In this document: piece after piece, positions 18,565-26,492 of the stretch
How positions within the stretch are numbered: position 1 is the first letter of the stretch
How the letters are laid out: each line of letters starts with the position of its first letter
NCBI RefSeq assembly: GCF_019443285.1
Contig: NZ_CP080327.1
Span: forward strand, 1,546,001 to 1,610,000
Direction: 5' to 3'
Source of the DNA: Aquisediminimonas profunda
Lineage (GTDB): Bacteria > Pseudomonadota > Alphaproteobacteria > Sphingomonadales > Sphingomonadaceae
DNA: 64,000 nt
Translations under genes and position numbers: made by a program
The notes under the pieces: generated by a model
What the model was told of the DNA's origin: nothing
Databases searched by the model: none
Seen by the model: only the letters and a program-made list of their open reading frames with translations

Positions 18565-19768
18565 CTATGTCGCACTTGACGTGGCCGGACGCGAGAAGCG
18601 CGGCCGGATGCCCGCGGCAAATGTTGAAGAGGTCCGCGAGAAGCTGATCGCCAAGAAGCTTTACGTGGTCAGCATTGGTGAAGGTGCCGAGCGTGCGGCT
18701 GCGGGGGCACCGCTGCTTTCGATCGGGCCAAAGCGCCTCAGTGCCAAGGAGCTGACCCTGTTCACGCGCCAGCTTGCGACGCTTGTTCGCGTCAGCCCGA
18801 TCGAAGAGTCGCTCAGGACCATCGCCCGGCAGACCGAAAGCGAAAAGGCGCGCGGGGTGATTGACACGGTCCATGGCGGCGTTCTCGAAGGACGCAGCCT
18901 TGCCGAAGCGATGCAGCGCGAAGCCAAGAGTTTCCCACAGCTTTACCGGGCCATGGTTTCAGCAGGCGAGGGCGCTGGATCGCTGCCTATCATTCTGGAT
19001 CGGCTCGCAGACTTGCAGGAACGGCAGGCGCAGGTCCGATCCAAGCTTTTTGCGGCGCTCGCCTATCCGCTTGTGCTGGCCCTTGTCGCCATGTTCGTTG
19101 TCGGGGCCCTGATGATCTATGTCGTGCCCAAGGTGGTCGAGCAATTCGACACTGTCGGCCAGCAATTGCCTCTTCTGACCCGAATTGTCATCGCCCTGTC
19201 GGGACTGCTTGCCGGTTGGTGGTGGGCGATGCTGCTGGCTGTCGGCGGCCTCGCCTTTCTGAGCTGGCGGCTGCTTCAGGATCCGGCACGCAGGCTGGCC
19301 TTTGATCTTCGCTTGCTGCGCCTTCCGCTGATCGGTCGCCTGATCCGGGATCTGCATGCGGCGCGCCTGGCTCGCACGCTCTCGACAATGGTCGCGAGTC
19401 GACTGCCCCTCATCGAAGGGCTGGCACTCACGTCCCGGACCGTGCGCAATCATGCCTTGCGGCAGGCGAGCGAACAGATGGTCGAGGCAATCCGGGGTGG
19501 AGGAAGCCTTTCGGCAGCCCTTCGCCGAACTGGACTGTTTCCGCCGCTGCTTGTCTATCTGACGGCATCGGGAGAATCCTCGGGCCAACTCGATACGATG
19601 CTCGAACGCGCGGCCGATTATCTCGAGCGTGAGTTTGACAGTTTTACGGCGGCCGCGCTCGCAATGCTGGAACCTGCTATCATTGTCATCATGGGAGCGA
19701 TCGTCGCCGCCATCGTGCTGTCGATCCTGCTTCCGATTTTGCAACTCGAATCGCTGGCCGGAGTTTAG
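18551..19768 (+). CDS. gspF: Type II secretion system inner-membrane protein GspF
   Basis: 405 residues, the standard length. Two T2SSF domains (about 70-195 and 270-395) flank three hydrophobic segments: YPLVLALVAMFVVGALMIYV, a second near SGLLAGWWWAMLLAVGGLAF, and a final one near AIIVIMGAIVAAIVLSILLP. The N-terminus FDYVALDVAGREKRGRMPA is the usual start of GspF. It forms the platform on which GspE acts. It starts 14 bases inside gspE, so translation is probably coupled. Confidence 0.94.
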   Translation: MTQFDYVALDVAGREKRGRMPAANVEEVREKLIAKKLYVVSIGEGAERAAAGAPLLSIGPKRLSAKELTLFTRQLATLVRVSPIEESLRTIARQTESEKARGVIDTVHGGVLEGRSLAEAMQREAKSFPQLYRAMVSAGEGAGSLPIILDRLADLQERQAQVRSKLFAALAYPLVLALVAMFVVGALMIYVVPKVVEQFDTVGQQLPLLTRIVIALSGLLAGWWWAMLLAVGGLAFLSWRLLQDPARRLAFDLRLLRLPLIGRLIRDLHAARLARTLSTMVASRLPLIEGLALTSRTVRNHALRQASEQMVEAIRGGGSLSAALRRTGLFPPLLVYLTASGESSGQLDTMLERAADYLEREFDSFTAAALAMLEPAIIVIMGAIVAAIVLSILLPILQLESLAGV

Positions 19769-19770
19769 GA

Positions 19771-20187
19771 ATGAGAGACACAGAAAGCTGCTTTTCGCCC
19801 CGAATGCAGTCCGCCGAAGACGGCTTTACGCTTGTCGAACTGATGGTGGTGCTCGTTATCCTCGGCCTGCTGGCAACGGTTGTCGCATTCAACGTCTTGC
19901 CCGCCTTGTCGAAAGGAACGACCGAAAAAGCCAAGATCGACATTTCCACGCTCGATCAGGGGCTTGAAATGTACAAGCTCCAGAACCTCAGATATCCCGA
20001 TCCTGCCGAAGGGCTGCAGGCGCTGGTCGACAAGGGCGTCATCAAGAAGCTGCCCAAGGATCCCTGGGGGCGGCCCTATCGCTATGCGATGCCGGGCCAG
20101 CATGGCGCCGTCGATATCTATTCGCTCGGAGCAGATGGAGCCGAAGGCGGCGAGGGGGACAATGCCGATATCGGCAACTGGCAATAG
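19771..20187 (+). CDS. gspG: Major pseudopilin GspG
   Basis: 138 residues. The prepilin leader ends at Gly before FTLVELMVVLVILGLLATVV, with Glu at +5, so a type IV prepilin peptidase should cut there and N-methylate Phe. The C-terminal domain has the conserved LQNLRYPDPAEGLQALVDK and DPWGRPYRYAMPGQHG blocks and the calcium-site loop near YSLGADGAEGGEGDNADIGN. It is the main subunit of the periplasmic pseudopilus. The gene starts 2 bases after gspF stops. No gspO (prepilin peptidase) gene is in the window, so processing must rely on one elsewhere. Confidence 0.94.
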   Translation: MRDTESCFSPRMQSAEDGFTLVELMVVLVILGLLATVVAFNVLPALSKGTTEKAKIDISTLDQGLEMYKLQNLRYPDPAEGLQALVDKGVIKKLPKDPWGRPYRYAMPGQHGAVDIYSLGADGAEGGEGDNADIGNWQ

Positions 20188-20659
20188 CCCGCACCTCCCT
20201 GCGGATGATCCCGGCTTCGCGTTCTCGGGACGTGTCGCCGAAGGTGGCTTTACGTTGATCGAGTTGCTCGTTGCTCTCACGATCCTTGGACTGATGTCGG
20301 CTGTTGTCGTGCTTGCGATCCCCGATCCGCGCGGGCGGCTGGTGGATGAAGCGGAGAGGTTCGCTGCGCGCACCGTCGCTGCGCGTGATGCAGCGATCGT
20401 TTCTGCCCGAACGACCCGGCTGGCGGTCGATACGGGCGGCTATGCCTTTGCCCAAAGACGGAGCGGCGATTGGCGTGACCTTGCCGAAAAGCCGCTCGGA
20501 CCGGCACGATGGACGACAGGAACCACCGCCTCGAAGGCTGAAGTGGAGTTCGATCCGACAGGGGTTGCCGAACCCGAAACACGTATCATGCTGCAACGTG
20601 GCGACGAGCGCGTAGCCGTTGATATCGGAGCCGACGGAGCTGTTCGTGTCGCACGATGA
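20162..20659 (+). CDS. gspH: Minor pseudopilin GspH
   Basis: 165 residues from the ATG at 20162, which overlaps the end of gspG by 26 bases. A longer in-frame reading lies wholly inside gspG and is not credible. The pseudopilin motif is GG followed by FTLIELLVALTILGLMSAV, preceded by an unusually long leader of about 27 residues. The rest matches the GspH fold (RFAARTVAARDAAIVSARTT). It is part of the pseudopilus tip region. The leader length makes the true start slightly uncertain. Confidence 0.87.
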   Translation: MPISATGNSPHLPADDPGFAFSGRVAEGGFTLIELLVALTILGLMSAVVVLAIPDPRGRLVDEAERFAARTVAARDAAIVSARTTRLAVDTGGYAFAQRRSGDWRDLAEKPLGPARWTTGTTASKAEVEFDPTGVAEPETRIMLQRGDERVAVDIGADGAVRVAR

Positions 20660-21029
20660 GCTGCCGGCAAACGCCCGGGAGGCGGGCTTCACCCTGATCG
20701 AGATGATGGTCGCGCTTGCGATCTTCAGCCTTGTTGCGCTCACATTGCTCAAGCTCGAAGGGACGATTGTCCGCAACTCGGGCGAGATTTCGACGCAGGC
20801 GCTGGGGCAGATCGTTGCGCACAACATGGCAGTCGAAACCCTGACTGATCCGCGACCACCGGCTCTCGGAGAAGAGGAAGGCATTACCGACAATGGCGGG
20901 CGGCTGTGGAATTGGCGGCGCACGGCGGCGCTGACGGCGGACCCGCGGCTTGTTCGCGTGGACATTACGATCAGTGACGCGACCGGGCGCCCTGCAGCGG
21001 CTCTCACTCTGGCGAGGTCCGCGCAATGA
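20646..21029 (+). CDS. gspI: Minor pseudopilin GspI
   Basis: 127 residues from a GTG at 20646. The leader NAREAG precedes FTLIEMMVALAIFSLVALTL, with Glu at +5. RNSGEISTQALGQIVAHNMA and the C-terminal RLVRVDITISDATGRPAA-like block are as in GspI. An upstream TTG at 20619 would add 9 residues; ACGGAG sits about 6 bases before the GTG, which favours the shorter form. It overlaps gspH by 14 bases and gspJ by 4. GspI organises the GspI-J-K tip complex. Confidence 0.88.
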   Translation: MSHDELPANAREAGFTLIEMMVALAIFSLVALTLLKLEGTIVRNSGEISTQALGQIVAHNMAVETLTDPRPPALGEEEGITDNGGRLWNWRRTAALTADPRLVRVDITISDATGRPAAALTLARSAQ

Positions 21030-21583
21030 CAGCCCGTGCCAATGGATTTACCCTTGTCGAAGTCGTCGTCGCGCTGTTCATCTTTGCCATGCTGGCCACG
21101 GCAGGCGTCAGCCTCCTGTCCTTTACGGTGAAGGCGCAGTCGGCCACCGCGCGCGTGCTTTCGGATGTTTCCGACGAACGCAGGCTTTCCGCCCTCCTGA
21201 TCACCGATCTTGGGCAGGCCGTGCCGCGGGTGTCGCGGGACGAAGTCGGGAGGCCACGCCCGGCCTTTCAGGCCAATCAGGGTGATCTGCTGTTCGCCTT
21301 TGTGCGCGGTGGCGCCAAGCCGCAACATGTCGAGATTCGGCTCGACAAGGGCACTCTCGTCCGCATGGCGACGCCCTTTGTTGACGGTGCGGCGGCAGGA
21401 AAACCTCTTGTTCTCGAGACGGGCGTCGATCGGGCAAAGCTGCGTTTCCGCAACAAGTCCGACTGGCAGGACGACTGGTCTTCCGAAAGGACAGATGCAA
21501 TTCCGCGCGCGCTTGAACTGACACTGGTTCGGCAAGGGGCCGCGCCCATAACCCGGATGTTCCTTGTGGGGACGGGCGAATGA
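21026..21583 (+). CDS. gspJ: Minor pseudopilin GspJ
   Basis: 185 residues. A short leader MTARANG precedes FTLVEVVVALFIFAMLATAG. The globular domain carries the GspJ-type DERRLSALLITDLGQAVPR and ends MFLVGTGE. It is a tip pseudopilin. It starts in an ATGA overlap with gspI and ends in an ATGA overlap with gspK, so translation of the block is coupled. Confidence 0.9.
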   Translation: MTARANGFTLVEVVVALFIFAMLATAGVSLLSFTVKAQSATARVLSDVSDERRLSALLITDLGQAVPRVSRDEVGRPRPAFQANQGDLLFAFVRGGAKPQHVEIRLDKGTLVRMATPFVDGAAAGKPLVLETGVDRAKLRFRNKSDWQDDWSSERTDAIPRALELTLVRQGAAPITRMFLVGTGE

Positions 21584-22560
21584 CGCCGCCGCGGGCCGAA
21601 CGGGGCGCAGCCCTTTTGACTGTGCTGATGCTGGTTTCGGTCATCGGGGTGATTGCGGCAGCATCGCTCGAAAGCCTGAAGCTGCAGACGCACTTGTCCG
21701 GAAACATGGCCGCAATCGACCAGGCCCGGCAGTATGCCCTTGCCGGGGAAGCGATTGCCCGGACCCGGATCAGCGACGTCAGCAGCACCGACCGGACGAC
21801 GACGCTTGCCGGAGACTGGCTCGATCGGCCCAACGCATTCCCGATCGACAACGGCACGGCCACGGCCAAGCTGAGCGATGCAGGCAATTGCTTCAATCTC
21901 AATTCGCTCGTGTCCCAGTCGGATGAGGGGGAACGGGTGGTGCGCCCCATGGCTGTTCGGCAATTCGAAGCGCTCATGACCCTGATCGGTGTCCAGCCGC
22001 GGATTGCGGGCGAAATTGCGCAGTCCGCAGCAGACTGGATCGACAGTGATACCATTCCTCAACCGGGCGGAGCCGAGGATGAGACCTATGCACGCGCGCC
22101 CACGCCCTATCGGGCTGCCAATGCCCTCATGGCGGACGTGTCGGAACTCAAAGCCGTCGCTGGCATGGATTCCGCTATCTATGAGCGTGTCAAACCATGG
22201 GTCTGTGCACTACCCGCGCCTGAATTGTCGCCCATCAACATCAACACGCTCCGCCGGGATCAGGCACCGCTGGTTGTCATGCTGTTGCCAGACAAGCTCA
22301 GCCTCGCCTTTGCGCAAAGGATGATCGACGAACGGCCAGCCACCGGCTATTCGGCAGTGGAGAATTTCTGGTCCAAGCCAGCTTTGCGCGGGATTTCGCC
22401 ACCCGTTGAAGTGATGGCGCAGACGAAGATCAAGACGCGCTGGTTTGCGCTCGAAATGCAGATTGAAACGGGTGGGGCAGAATTGACCGAATTGGCCTTG
22501 ATTGATGGCGGGGTAAATCCCGCGAAGATCGTCCGCCGCAGCTGGGGTGACGGCGCATGA
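21580..22560 (+). CDS. gspK: Pseudopilus tip protein GspK
   Basis: 326 residues, the usual GspK size. After the leader MTPPRAERG comes AALLTVLMLVSVIGVIAAAS, which lacks the Glu at +5, as is normal for GspK at the pseudopilus tip. The region DAGNCFNLNSLVS and the helix-hairpin-helix-like SPININTLRRDQAPLVVMLL are family features. It overlaps gspJ and gspL by 4 bases each. Confidence 0.92.
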   Translation: MTPPRAERGAALLTVLMLVSVIGVIAAASLESLKLQTHLSGNMAAIDQARQYALAGEAIARTRISDVSSTDRTTTLAGDWLDRPNAFPIDNGTATAKLSDAGNCFNLNSLVSQSDEGERVVRPMAVRQFEALMTLIGVQPRIAGEIAQSAADWIDSDTIPQPGGAEDETYARAPTPYRAANALMADVSELKAVAGMDSAIYERVKPWVCALPAPELSPININTLRRDQAPLVVMLLPDKLSLAFAQRMIDERPATGYSAVENFWSKPALRGISPPVEVMAQTKIKTRWFALEMQIETGGAELTELALIDGGVNPAKIVRRSWGDGA

Positions 22561-23612
22561 GCGCATTCGTGGTCTTTCTGGGCGGGGACAGTCTGCCCTG
22601 GCTCGAGCTTGAGGATGGCGGCGTCATCGGACGCGGCGAGGACTTTCGTGAGGCGGGCGTGACCGTCACAGCCATTGCGCCTGCATCAAGCGTGACCTTT
22701 CGTTCAGCCGCGCTTGGGGGGTTGAGCCCTGCTCAGGCCCTTGCTGCTGCGCGCCTTGATGCGTCGGAGGTGAGCCTTGGCACCGACCGGCATGTTGCCG
22801 TGGCAGGCGCTGGCGATCATTATGTGATGACCGACGCGGCAACGATGCAGCGCTGGTTGTCCCATCTGGCGGAGAGAGGCCTTGTCGCGTCAGCCATTAT
22901 TCCTGCGCCGGATCTGCTGCCTGTCCCCGAAAACGGCTTCCTGAGAGCGGTTCTGCACGATGAGGCGATCCTCAGGTCTGCCGATACAGGGCTTGAGGAC
23001 GATGGTGTCATTTCAGCGCTGGTCGTCGGCGATGCCGAGGTGCGCACAATCGAAGCGGCAGAGCTTGAACAGGCCATCGCTTCGGCCGTCGAATCGCCGC
23101 CGCTCAACATGCTGCAGGGCGACTTTGCGCCGCGCGCCGATTGGAGCGCGCCGACAGGCTATTGGCGAAGGATTGCGATATACGCCGGAGTGGCGGCGGC
23201 AATCATGCTTGCGATACCGATTGCGCAATGGGCGCGGCTTTCAATGGCAACGTCTTCAACCAACGAACAGAGCGCCACGATTTCTGCACTTGTTCTGGGT
23301 GAGCGGTCTGGATCCGAGGATGCGATCGATCGTTTGCAGGACAAGGTTGCGGAACTCCGGGGCGGCGGCGCCGGCTTTCTGCCCACGCTGGGCGCACTCA
23401 TGACGTCGATGGAGACAATGCCGAATGTCGAGCTTGGGCTTCTCTCCTTCGATCCCGACGGGACGCTCCATGCCACTGTCCGTGCTTCAGCCCAGCCCGA
23501 AGTCGACATGCTGGCGCGGGCCATGGAAAGCCACGCCTTTGCAGTGAGCAAAGGGGCGCCACGCACACAGCAAGGACGGATCGAAGTCGAAATGCAAGTG
23601 AGGCCGAAATGA
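22557..23612 (+). CDS. gspL: Type II secretion system protein GspL
   Basis: 351 residues. An actin-like cytoplasmic domain (about 1-195, with SAFVVFLGGDSLPWLELEDG at the start) is followed by one membrane helix near 205-222 (IAIYAGVAAAIMLAIPIAQW) and a ferredoxin-like periplasmic domain (PTLGALMTSMETMPNVELGL). GspL recruits GspE to the membrane. It starts within the gspK stop (ATGA) and overlaps gspM in the same way. Confidence 0.9.
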   Translation: MSAFVVFLGGDSLPWLELEDGGVIGRGEDFREAGVTVTAIAPASSVTFRSAALGGLSPAQALAAARLDASEVSLGTDRHVAVAGAGDHYVMTDAATMQRWLSHLAERGLVASAIIPAPDLLPVPENGFLRAVLHDEAILRSADTGLEDDGVISALVVGDAEVRTIEAAELEQAIASAVESPPLNMLQGDFAPRADWSAPTGYWRRIAIYAGVAAAIMLAIPIAQWARLSMATSSTNEQSATISALVLGERSGSEDAIDRLQDKVAELRGGGAGFLPTLGALMTSMETMPNVELGLLSFDPDGTLHATVRASAQPEVDMLARAMESHAFAVSKGAPRTQQGRIEVEMQVRPK

Positions 23613-24076
23613 TGGCGCAGTTGACCGACTGGTGGCGCGGGCGCAGCCACCGCGAGCAGGTCCTGCTGGGCATCATGATCGCGCTTTTCCTGATCGTCTT
23701 TGGCTGGCTGGCGATCCTGCGTCCGATCCAGGCAGGGCTCGCTGCGGCGAAGAAGGACAATGCCGTTGCCGTCGAACGGCTTGAGAGGGTGCGCCGCGAT
23801 GCTTCGGCTTTGAAGAGCAAAATGGTCTATGCCGCGGATACGGCACAAGCCATTGTCAGTCGTTCGGCCAATGAGGCGGGATTTTCCCCGACGCGCCTTG
23901 ATCCGCAATCCGGGAACAGAGTGATCATCGCGCTTTCCTCGGCCAAGCCGATCGCATTGATCAAATGGCTGAAGACCCTTGATTCACAAGGAGTCTTTGT
24001 CGAACAGATCAGTCTCCGTCCGAACAGTGACACGACGCTCGCCGTCGATGCCACGTTGCGGGCGCGCGTAAAATGA
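23609..24076 (+). CDS. gspM: Type II secretion system protein GspM
   Basis: 155 residues. The short cytoplasmic start WWRGRSHREQVLLGIMIALF leads into a single membrane helix, followed by a coiled region (LAAAKKDNAVAVERLERVRR) and a periplasmic ferredoxin-like domain. GspM pairs with GspL in the inner-membrane platform. It overlaps both neighbours by 4 bases. Confidence 0.9.
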   Translation: MMAQLTDWWRGRSHREQVLLGIMIALFLIVFGWLAILRPIQAGLAAAKKDNAVAVERLERVRRDASALKSKMVYAADTAQAIVSRSANEAGFSPTRLDPQSGNRVIIALSSAKPIALIKWLKTLDSQGVFVEQISLRPNSDTTLAVDATLRARVK

Positions 24077-24741
24077 TACCGGTCCGCCGGCTCTTTGCAG
24101 CCGCTCTTGTTCTGGCGCTTGTGCTTTCGCTGCCCCTTCGTCTGGCATTGTCCCGAACCGGGGACGTCATTTCTGCCCAGTCGGTTGAAGGCACAATCTG
24201 GAACGGGCAGCTGATCGGGGCGTCCTTGGCTGGCCAATCGATTGGAGATCTGGACGCCCGCTTGTCTTTCGGTTCCCTGTTTTTGGGGAAAGTGCGTGTG
24301 CGCCTTGATGGCCCGCTTCTGCACGGCGCGGTCGTTGCATCCTTTGGCGGACGCGGTGGGGAAATCACGATGCTCAACATGCCGATTGCGCGGTCCTTCG
24401 GGCCGGTGGCGCTTTCCGGGCTTGAGATATCCGACGCGCACATCCGCTTTCGCGGCGATGATTGTGCCGAGGCCGATGGGCGGGTCGGACTGCAACTCAA
24501 AACGCCCTTTGGGGAACAGCGGCTGTCCGGAATGCTCCGGTGCAATGGCACTGGGCTATCCGCCGAACTGGTCAGCCAATCCGCGATGCAACGCCTGTCG
24601 CTGCGGTTCCCTGATCCCGGGCATTACCAGGCGACACTTGCAGTGCGCGCGAACGACACGCAGCAGGCGACCAGCCTCGCAGCCGCGGGCTTTCGCGAAA
24701 CGCCCATAGGGCATGTCATGAAATTTTCCGGGGCATTCTAG
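24073..24741 (+). CDS. gspN: Type II secretion system protein GspN
   Basis: 222 residues. One N-terminal membrane segment (FAAALVLALVLSLPLRLALS) is followed by a beta-rich periplasmic domain with the GspN features VEGTIWNGQLIGASLAG and RVRLDGPLLHGAVVASFGG. GspN is an accessory component found in only some T2SS loci. It is the last gene of the operon. No terminator with a U-tract follows directly; the downstream DNA instead has the extensive pairing potential described at 24777. Confidence 0.88.
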   Translation: MIPVRRLFAAALVLALVLSLPLRLALSRTGDVISAQSVEGTIWNGQLIGASLAGQSIGDLDARLSFGSLFLGKVRVRLDGPLLHGAVVASFGGRGGEITMLNMPIARSFGPVALSGLEISDAHIRFRGDDCAEADGRVGLQLKTPFGEQRLSGMLRCNGTGLSAELVSQSAMQRLSLRFPDPGHYQATLAVRANDTQQATSLAAAGFRETPIGHVMKFSGAF

Positions 24742-24776
24742 AGCATCAGGCACGCGAAGACTTCCCGTGGTGAGCG

Positions 24777-25059
24777 GGGGCGGGACGGTCGGCGCGGAAG
24801 CCTTGGGGGGCGTCCGGCGGGTATTGCCTTTGTGCGGTTGCAGGTGCTCAAGTGCGTAACCGGCGCCCGGTCTCGAAACACCGCCTTCTCATCCGGCACG
24901 TCCCTGCAGAGGGGTAAGGCCCGAAAGCCCGCCTGCAGGACGGGAATGCTCCCATCAAAGACGCCCGGACCGGTTCAAAACGAAGGCAGAGCGCGTGGCT
25001 GCACATTTTGGGGAGTGCAGACGCCCGCCGCTTTCGCGCCGACCTGAAGTCCCGCCCCT
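24777..25059. ncRNA. Candidate structured RNA / highly self-complementary gene-free region
   Basis: No gene is recognised between 24742 and 25254, but this part folds on paper. GGGGCGGGAC (24777-24786) pairs with 25049-25058, and the adjacent GGTCGGCGCG (24787-24796) pairs with 25035-25044, giving 20 Watson-Crick pairs interrupted only by TGAA on one side. Inside are AACCGG/CCGGTT (24858-24863 with 24970-24975), a bulged 10-bp hairpin (24899-24909 with 24933-24942) and CTGCAC/GTGCAG (24999-25004 with 25015-25020). I found no tmRNA, RNase P, SRP or riboswitch signature. The strand is undecided: one G-U extension favours plus, while a short ORF with a good SD enters it on minus. Confidence 0.4.
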
Positions 25060-25072
25060 CGACCCGTGCGAC

Positions 25073-25111
25073 CTAGAAACGCCGATCGAGTGACGGGGTT
25101 GGCATTTTCAT
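25073..25111 (-). CDS. Possible 12-codon leader ORF
   Basis: On the minus strand AGGAG, 5 bases and ATG open an ORF encoding MKMPTPSLDRRF and then TAG. The Shine-Dalgarno spacing is ideal. The ORF runs straight into the strongly self-complementary block at 24777-25059, as a leader peptide would. It has no long protein after it: the frame after the TAG is open for about 70 codons but looks like composition, not protein. It may be spurious. Confidence 0.25.
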   Translation of the reverse strand: MKMPTPSLDRRF

Positions 25112-25117
25112 GATATC

Positions 25118-25153
25118 TCCTATTTGTCAAGTAAATAGGAACATAAGGCGAAT
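25118..25153 (-). promoter_or_regulatory. 8-bp inverted repeat over the SD plus a LexA-like direct repeat
   Basis: TCCTATTT (25118-25125) and AAATAGGA (25133-25140) form a perfect 8-bp inverted repeat with a 7-base loop, covering part of the Shine-Dalgarno of the 12-codon ORF. Next to it GAAC-N7-GAAT (25139-25153) differs by one base from GAAC-N7-GAAC, the complement of the alphaproteobacterial LexA box GTTC-N7-GTTC. Either could be chance. Confidence 0.3.
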
Positions 25154-25165
25154 ATTACCTTCACA

Positions 25166-25247
25166 CGTCGCCCCTGCGGAGGCAGGGGCCTGTTGGTAAT
25201 TATGGCACCCAGACGTCAGACAGGCCCCTGCCTCCGCAGGGGCGACG
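25166..25247. repeat. REP/BIME-like inverted repeat, copy 1
   Basis: 25166-25193 and 25220-25247 are perfect 28-bp reverse complements around a 26-bp spacer. Each arm is itself an imperfect palindrome built on GTCGCCCCTGC and GCAGGGGCC. The same unit recurs at 35402-35482 and 61866-61960. It lies just past the stop of the minus-strand gene ending at 25255 and could also act as a transcription stop. Confidence 0.8.
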
Positions 25248-25254
25248 GGTCGTT

Positions 25255-26430
25255 CTAGCTCTCCAGTGCGAATTCGAGGCCTGCATTGGCCGTCAGCCTC
25301 GCAATCAGGGGTTTGGCCATGATGGCCCCCGGCGTCACGACACCGCCCGGTGTATCAACCTCAAGCAGGGTCAGCGCGCTTTCGGCGATCATCTTGCTTG
25401 TCGAGCCATAGCCGGGGTCCCGATCGCCCTTCACAGAGGCGCGGATGCTCTTTCCGTCAGGATATTCGCCGATGAAAAGGACATCGTAGAATCCGGCTTC
25501 GCGTTCTTCCGCGCTTGGTCCTTCGCCCGGCTTGGGTTGTGGGCCTTCGCCAAAGGGATTGGCACTTTTGAGTGCGGTCGCAATGCCTTCTGCGATTGCC
25601 TTGCCGGCATCGCCAATCGTGGTCATCATCATTTCATCATAGGTGAAGTCCGCGCCGTAGGGATGGCCGAGCAGGAAGTTGCTGCGATGGACATTCTTGG
25701 TGTTGATGGGGGCCATGACGAAGGGGGCGGCCCAGGTTCCGGTCGCGCTGTCATATTCGGGGATCATGCCGCTTGGCTGCGAAGGGCCTTCAAAGCCCGG
25801 CGTGAGTGCAAAGGGACTCCGCAACAGGCCGACTATGCTCAGGTCCTTGGCCGCCGCCTTCATTGTTTCGGTAAGGCTCGCGATCGTGCCGCCGGACGCT
25901 CCGCCCTGCATCTTGCGCACTCGACCCTTGACGCGGGGTGCAGGCGCTCCGTTTTGCCGCATGGCTTCCTGCTGGAGGAACCAGACCCCGAGATCGAAGG
26001 GGATCGAATCGAAGCCGCAGGAAAAGACAATCCGCGCGCCCGTTCTTTTTGCGGTTTCATCATGCGCGTCAATCATCTGCCGCATCCAGGCGGGCTCTCC
26101 GCACAGATCGACATAGTCAGTGCCGGTTTCAGCGCAGGCCTTCACCAATTCGGGGCCGTAAAGCTGGTAGGGGCCAACGGTTGTGATGATCACGCGGGCG
26201 CGATTGCACATCGCCGTCAGCGTTTCAGGCGCGCTCGCATCGGCTTCGACCAGCGGTGTATCCTTGGGTGCGCCGATCAGGTCTCGCACTTCGGCAAGTT
26301 TTGCGGTGCTCCGCCCGGCCATCGCCCAGCGCTTGATGCCGCGCTTTGCAAGATACTCGGCCACCAAACGGCCCGTGAAGCCGCTTGCACCGTATACTAT
26401 GATGTCGAACTCAGCCTTGCTCTTGGCCAT
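25255..26430 (-). CDS. Saccharopine dehydrogenase-like / trans-acting enoyl reductase family protein
   Basis: 391 residues. The N-terminal Rossmann motif is FDIIVYGASGFTGRLVAEYL; DTPLVEADASAPETLTAMC and TVGPYQLYGPELVKACAETG follow, as in the saccharopine dehydrogenase NADP-binding family. Members of this subfamily include mycobacterial trans-acting enoyl reductases and eukaryotic SCCPDH-like proteins, so the activity is NAD(P)-linked but the substrate is not predictable. No lysine-biosynthesis genes surround it. A REP-like repeat follows its stop codon. Confidence 0.82.
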   Translation of the reverse strand: MAKSKAEFDIIVYGASGFTGRLVAEYLAKRGIKRWAMAGRSTAKLAEVRDLIGAPKDTPLVEADASAPETLTAMCNRARVIITTVGPYQLYGPELVKACAETGTDYVDLCGEPAWMRQMIDAHDETAKRTGARIVFSCGFDSIPFDLGVWFLQQEAMRQNGAPAPRVKGRVRKMQGGASGGTIASLTETMKAAAKDLSIVGLLRSPFALTPGFEGPSQPSGMIPEYDSATGTWAAPFVMAPINTKNVHRSNFLLGHPYGADFTYDEMMMTTIGDAGKAIAEGIATALKSANPFGEGPQPKPGEGPSAEEREAGFYDVLFIGEYPDGKSIRASVKGDRDPGYGSTSKMIAESALTLLEVDTPGGVVTPGAIMAKPLIARLTANAGLEFALES

Positions 26431-26492
26431 TGCGAATCTCTCCCTAAAACCGGCTGGGAGAGTGCATCTTAAGCGTGGCTACTGCAATCAGG

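Noticed and set aside
20042..21535. 497-codon minus-strand frame over the pseudopilin genes
   Set aside because: It crosses three clear pseudopilin genes with prepilin motifs and has none of its own.
24832..25047. Plus-strand ORF of 71 codons in the region after gspN
   Set aside because: No ribosome binding site, no recognisable protein features, and it lies inside the base-paired block.
24742..25254. tmRNA, RNase P RNA, SRP RNA or 6S RNA in the gene-free region
   Set aside because: The universal motifs (RNase P GAAAGTCC, SRP GGAAGGNAGCAGCC, a tmRNA T-arm and tag) were looked for on both strands and not found; the region is kept only as an unidentified candidate.
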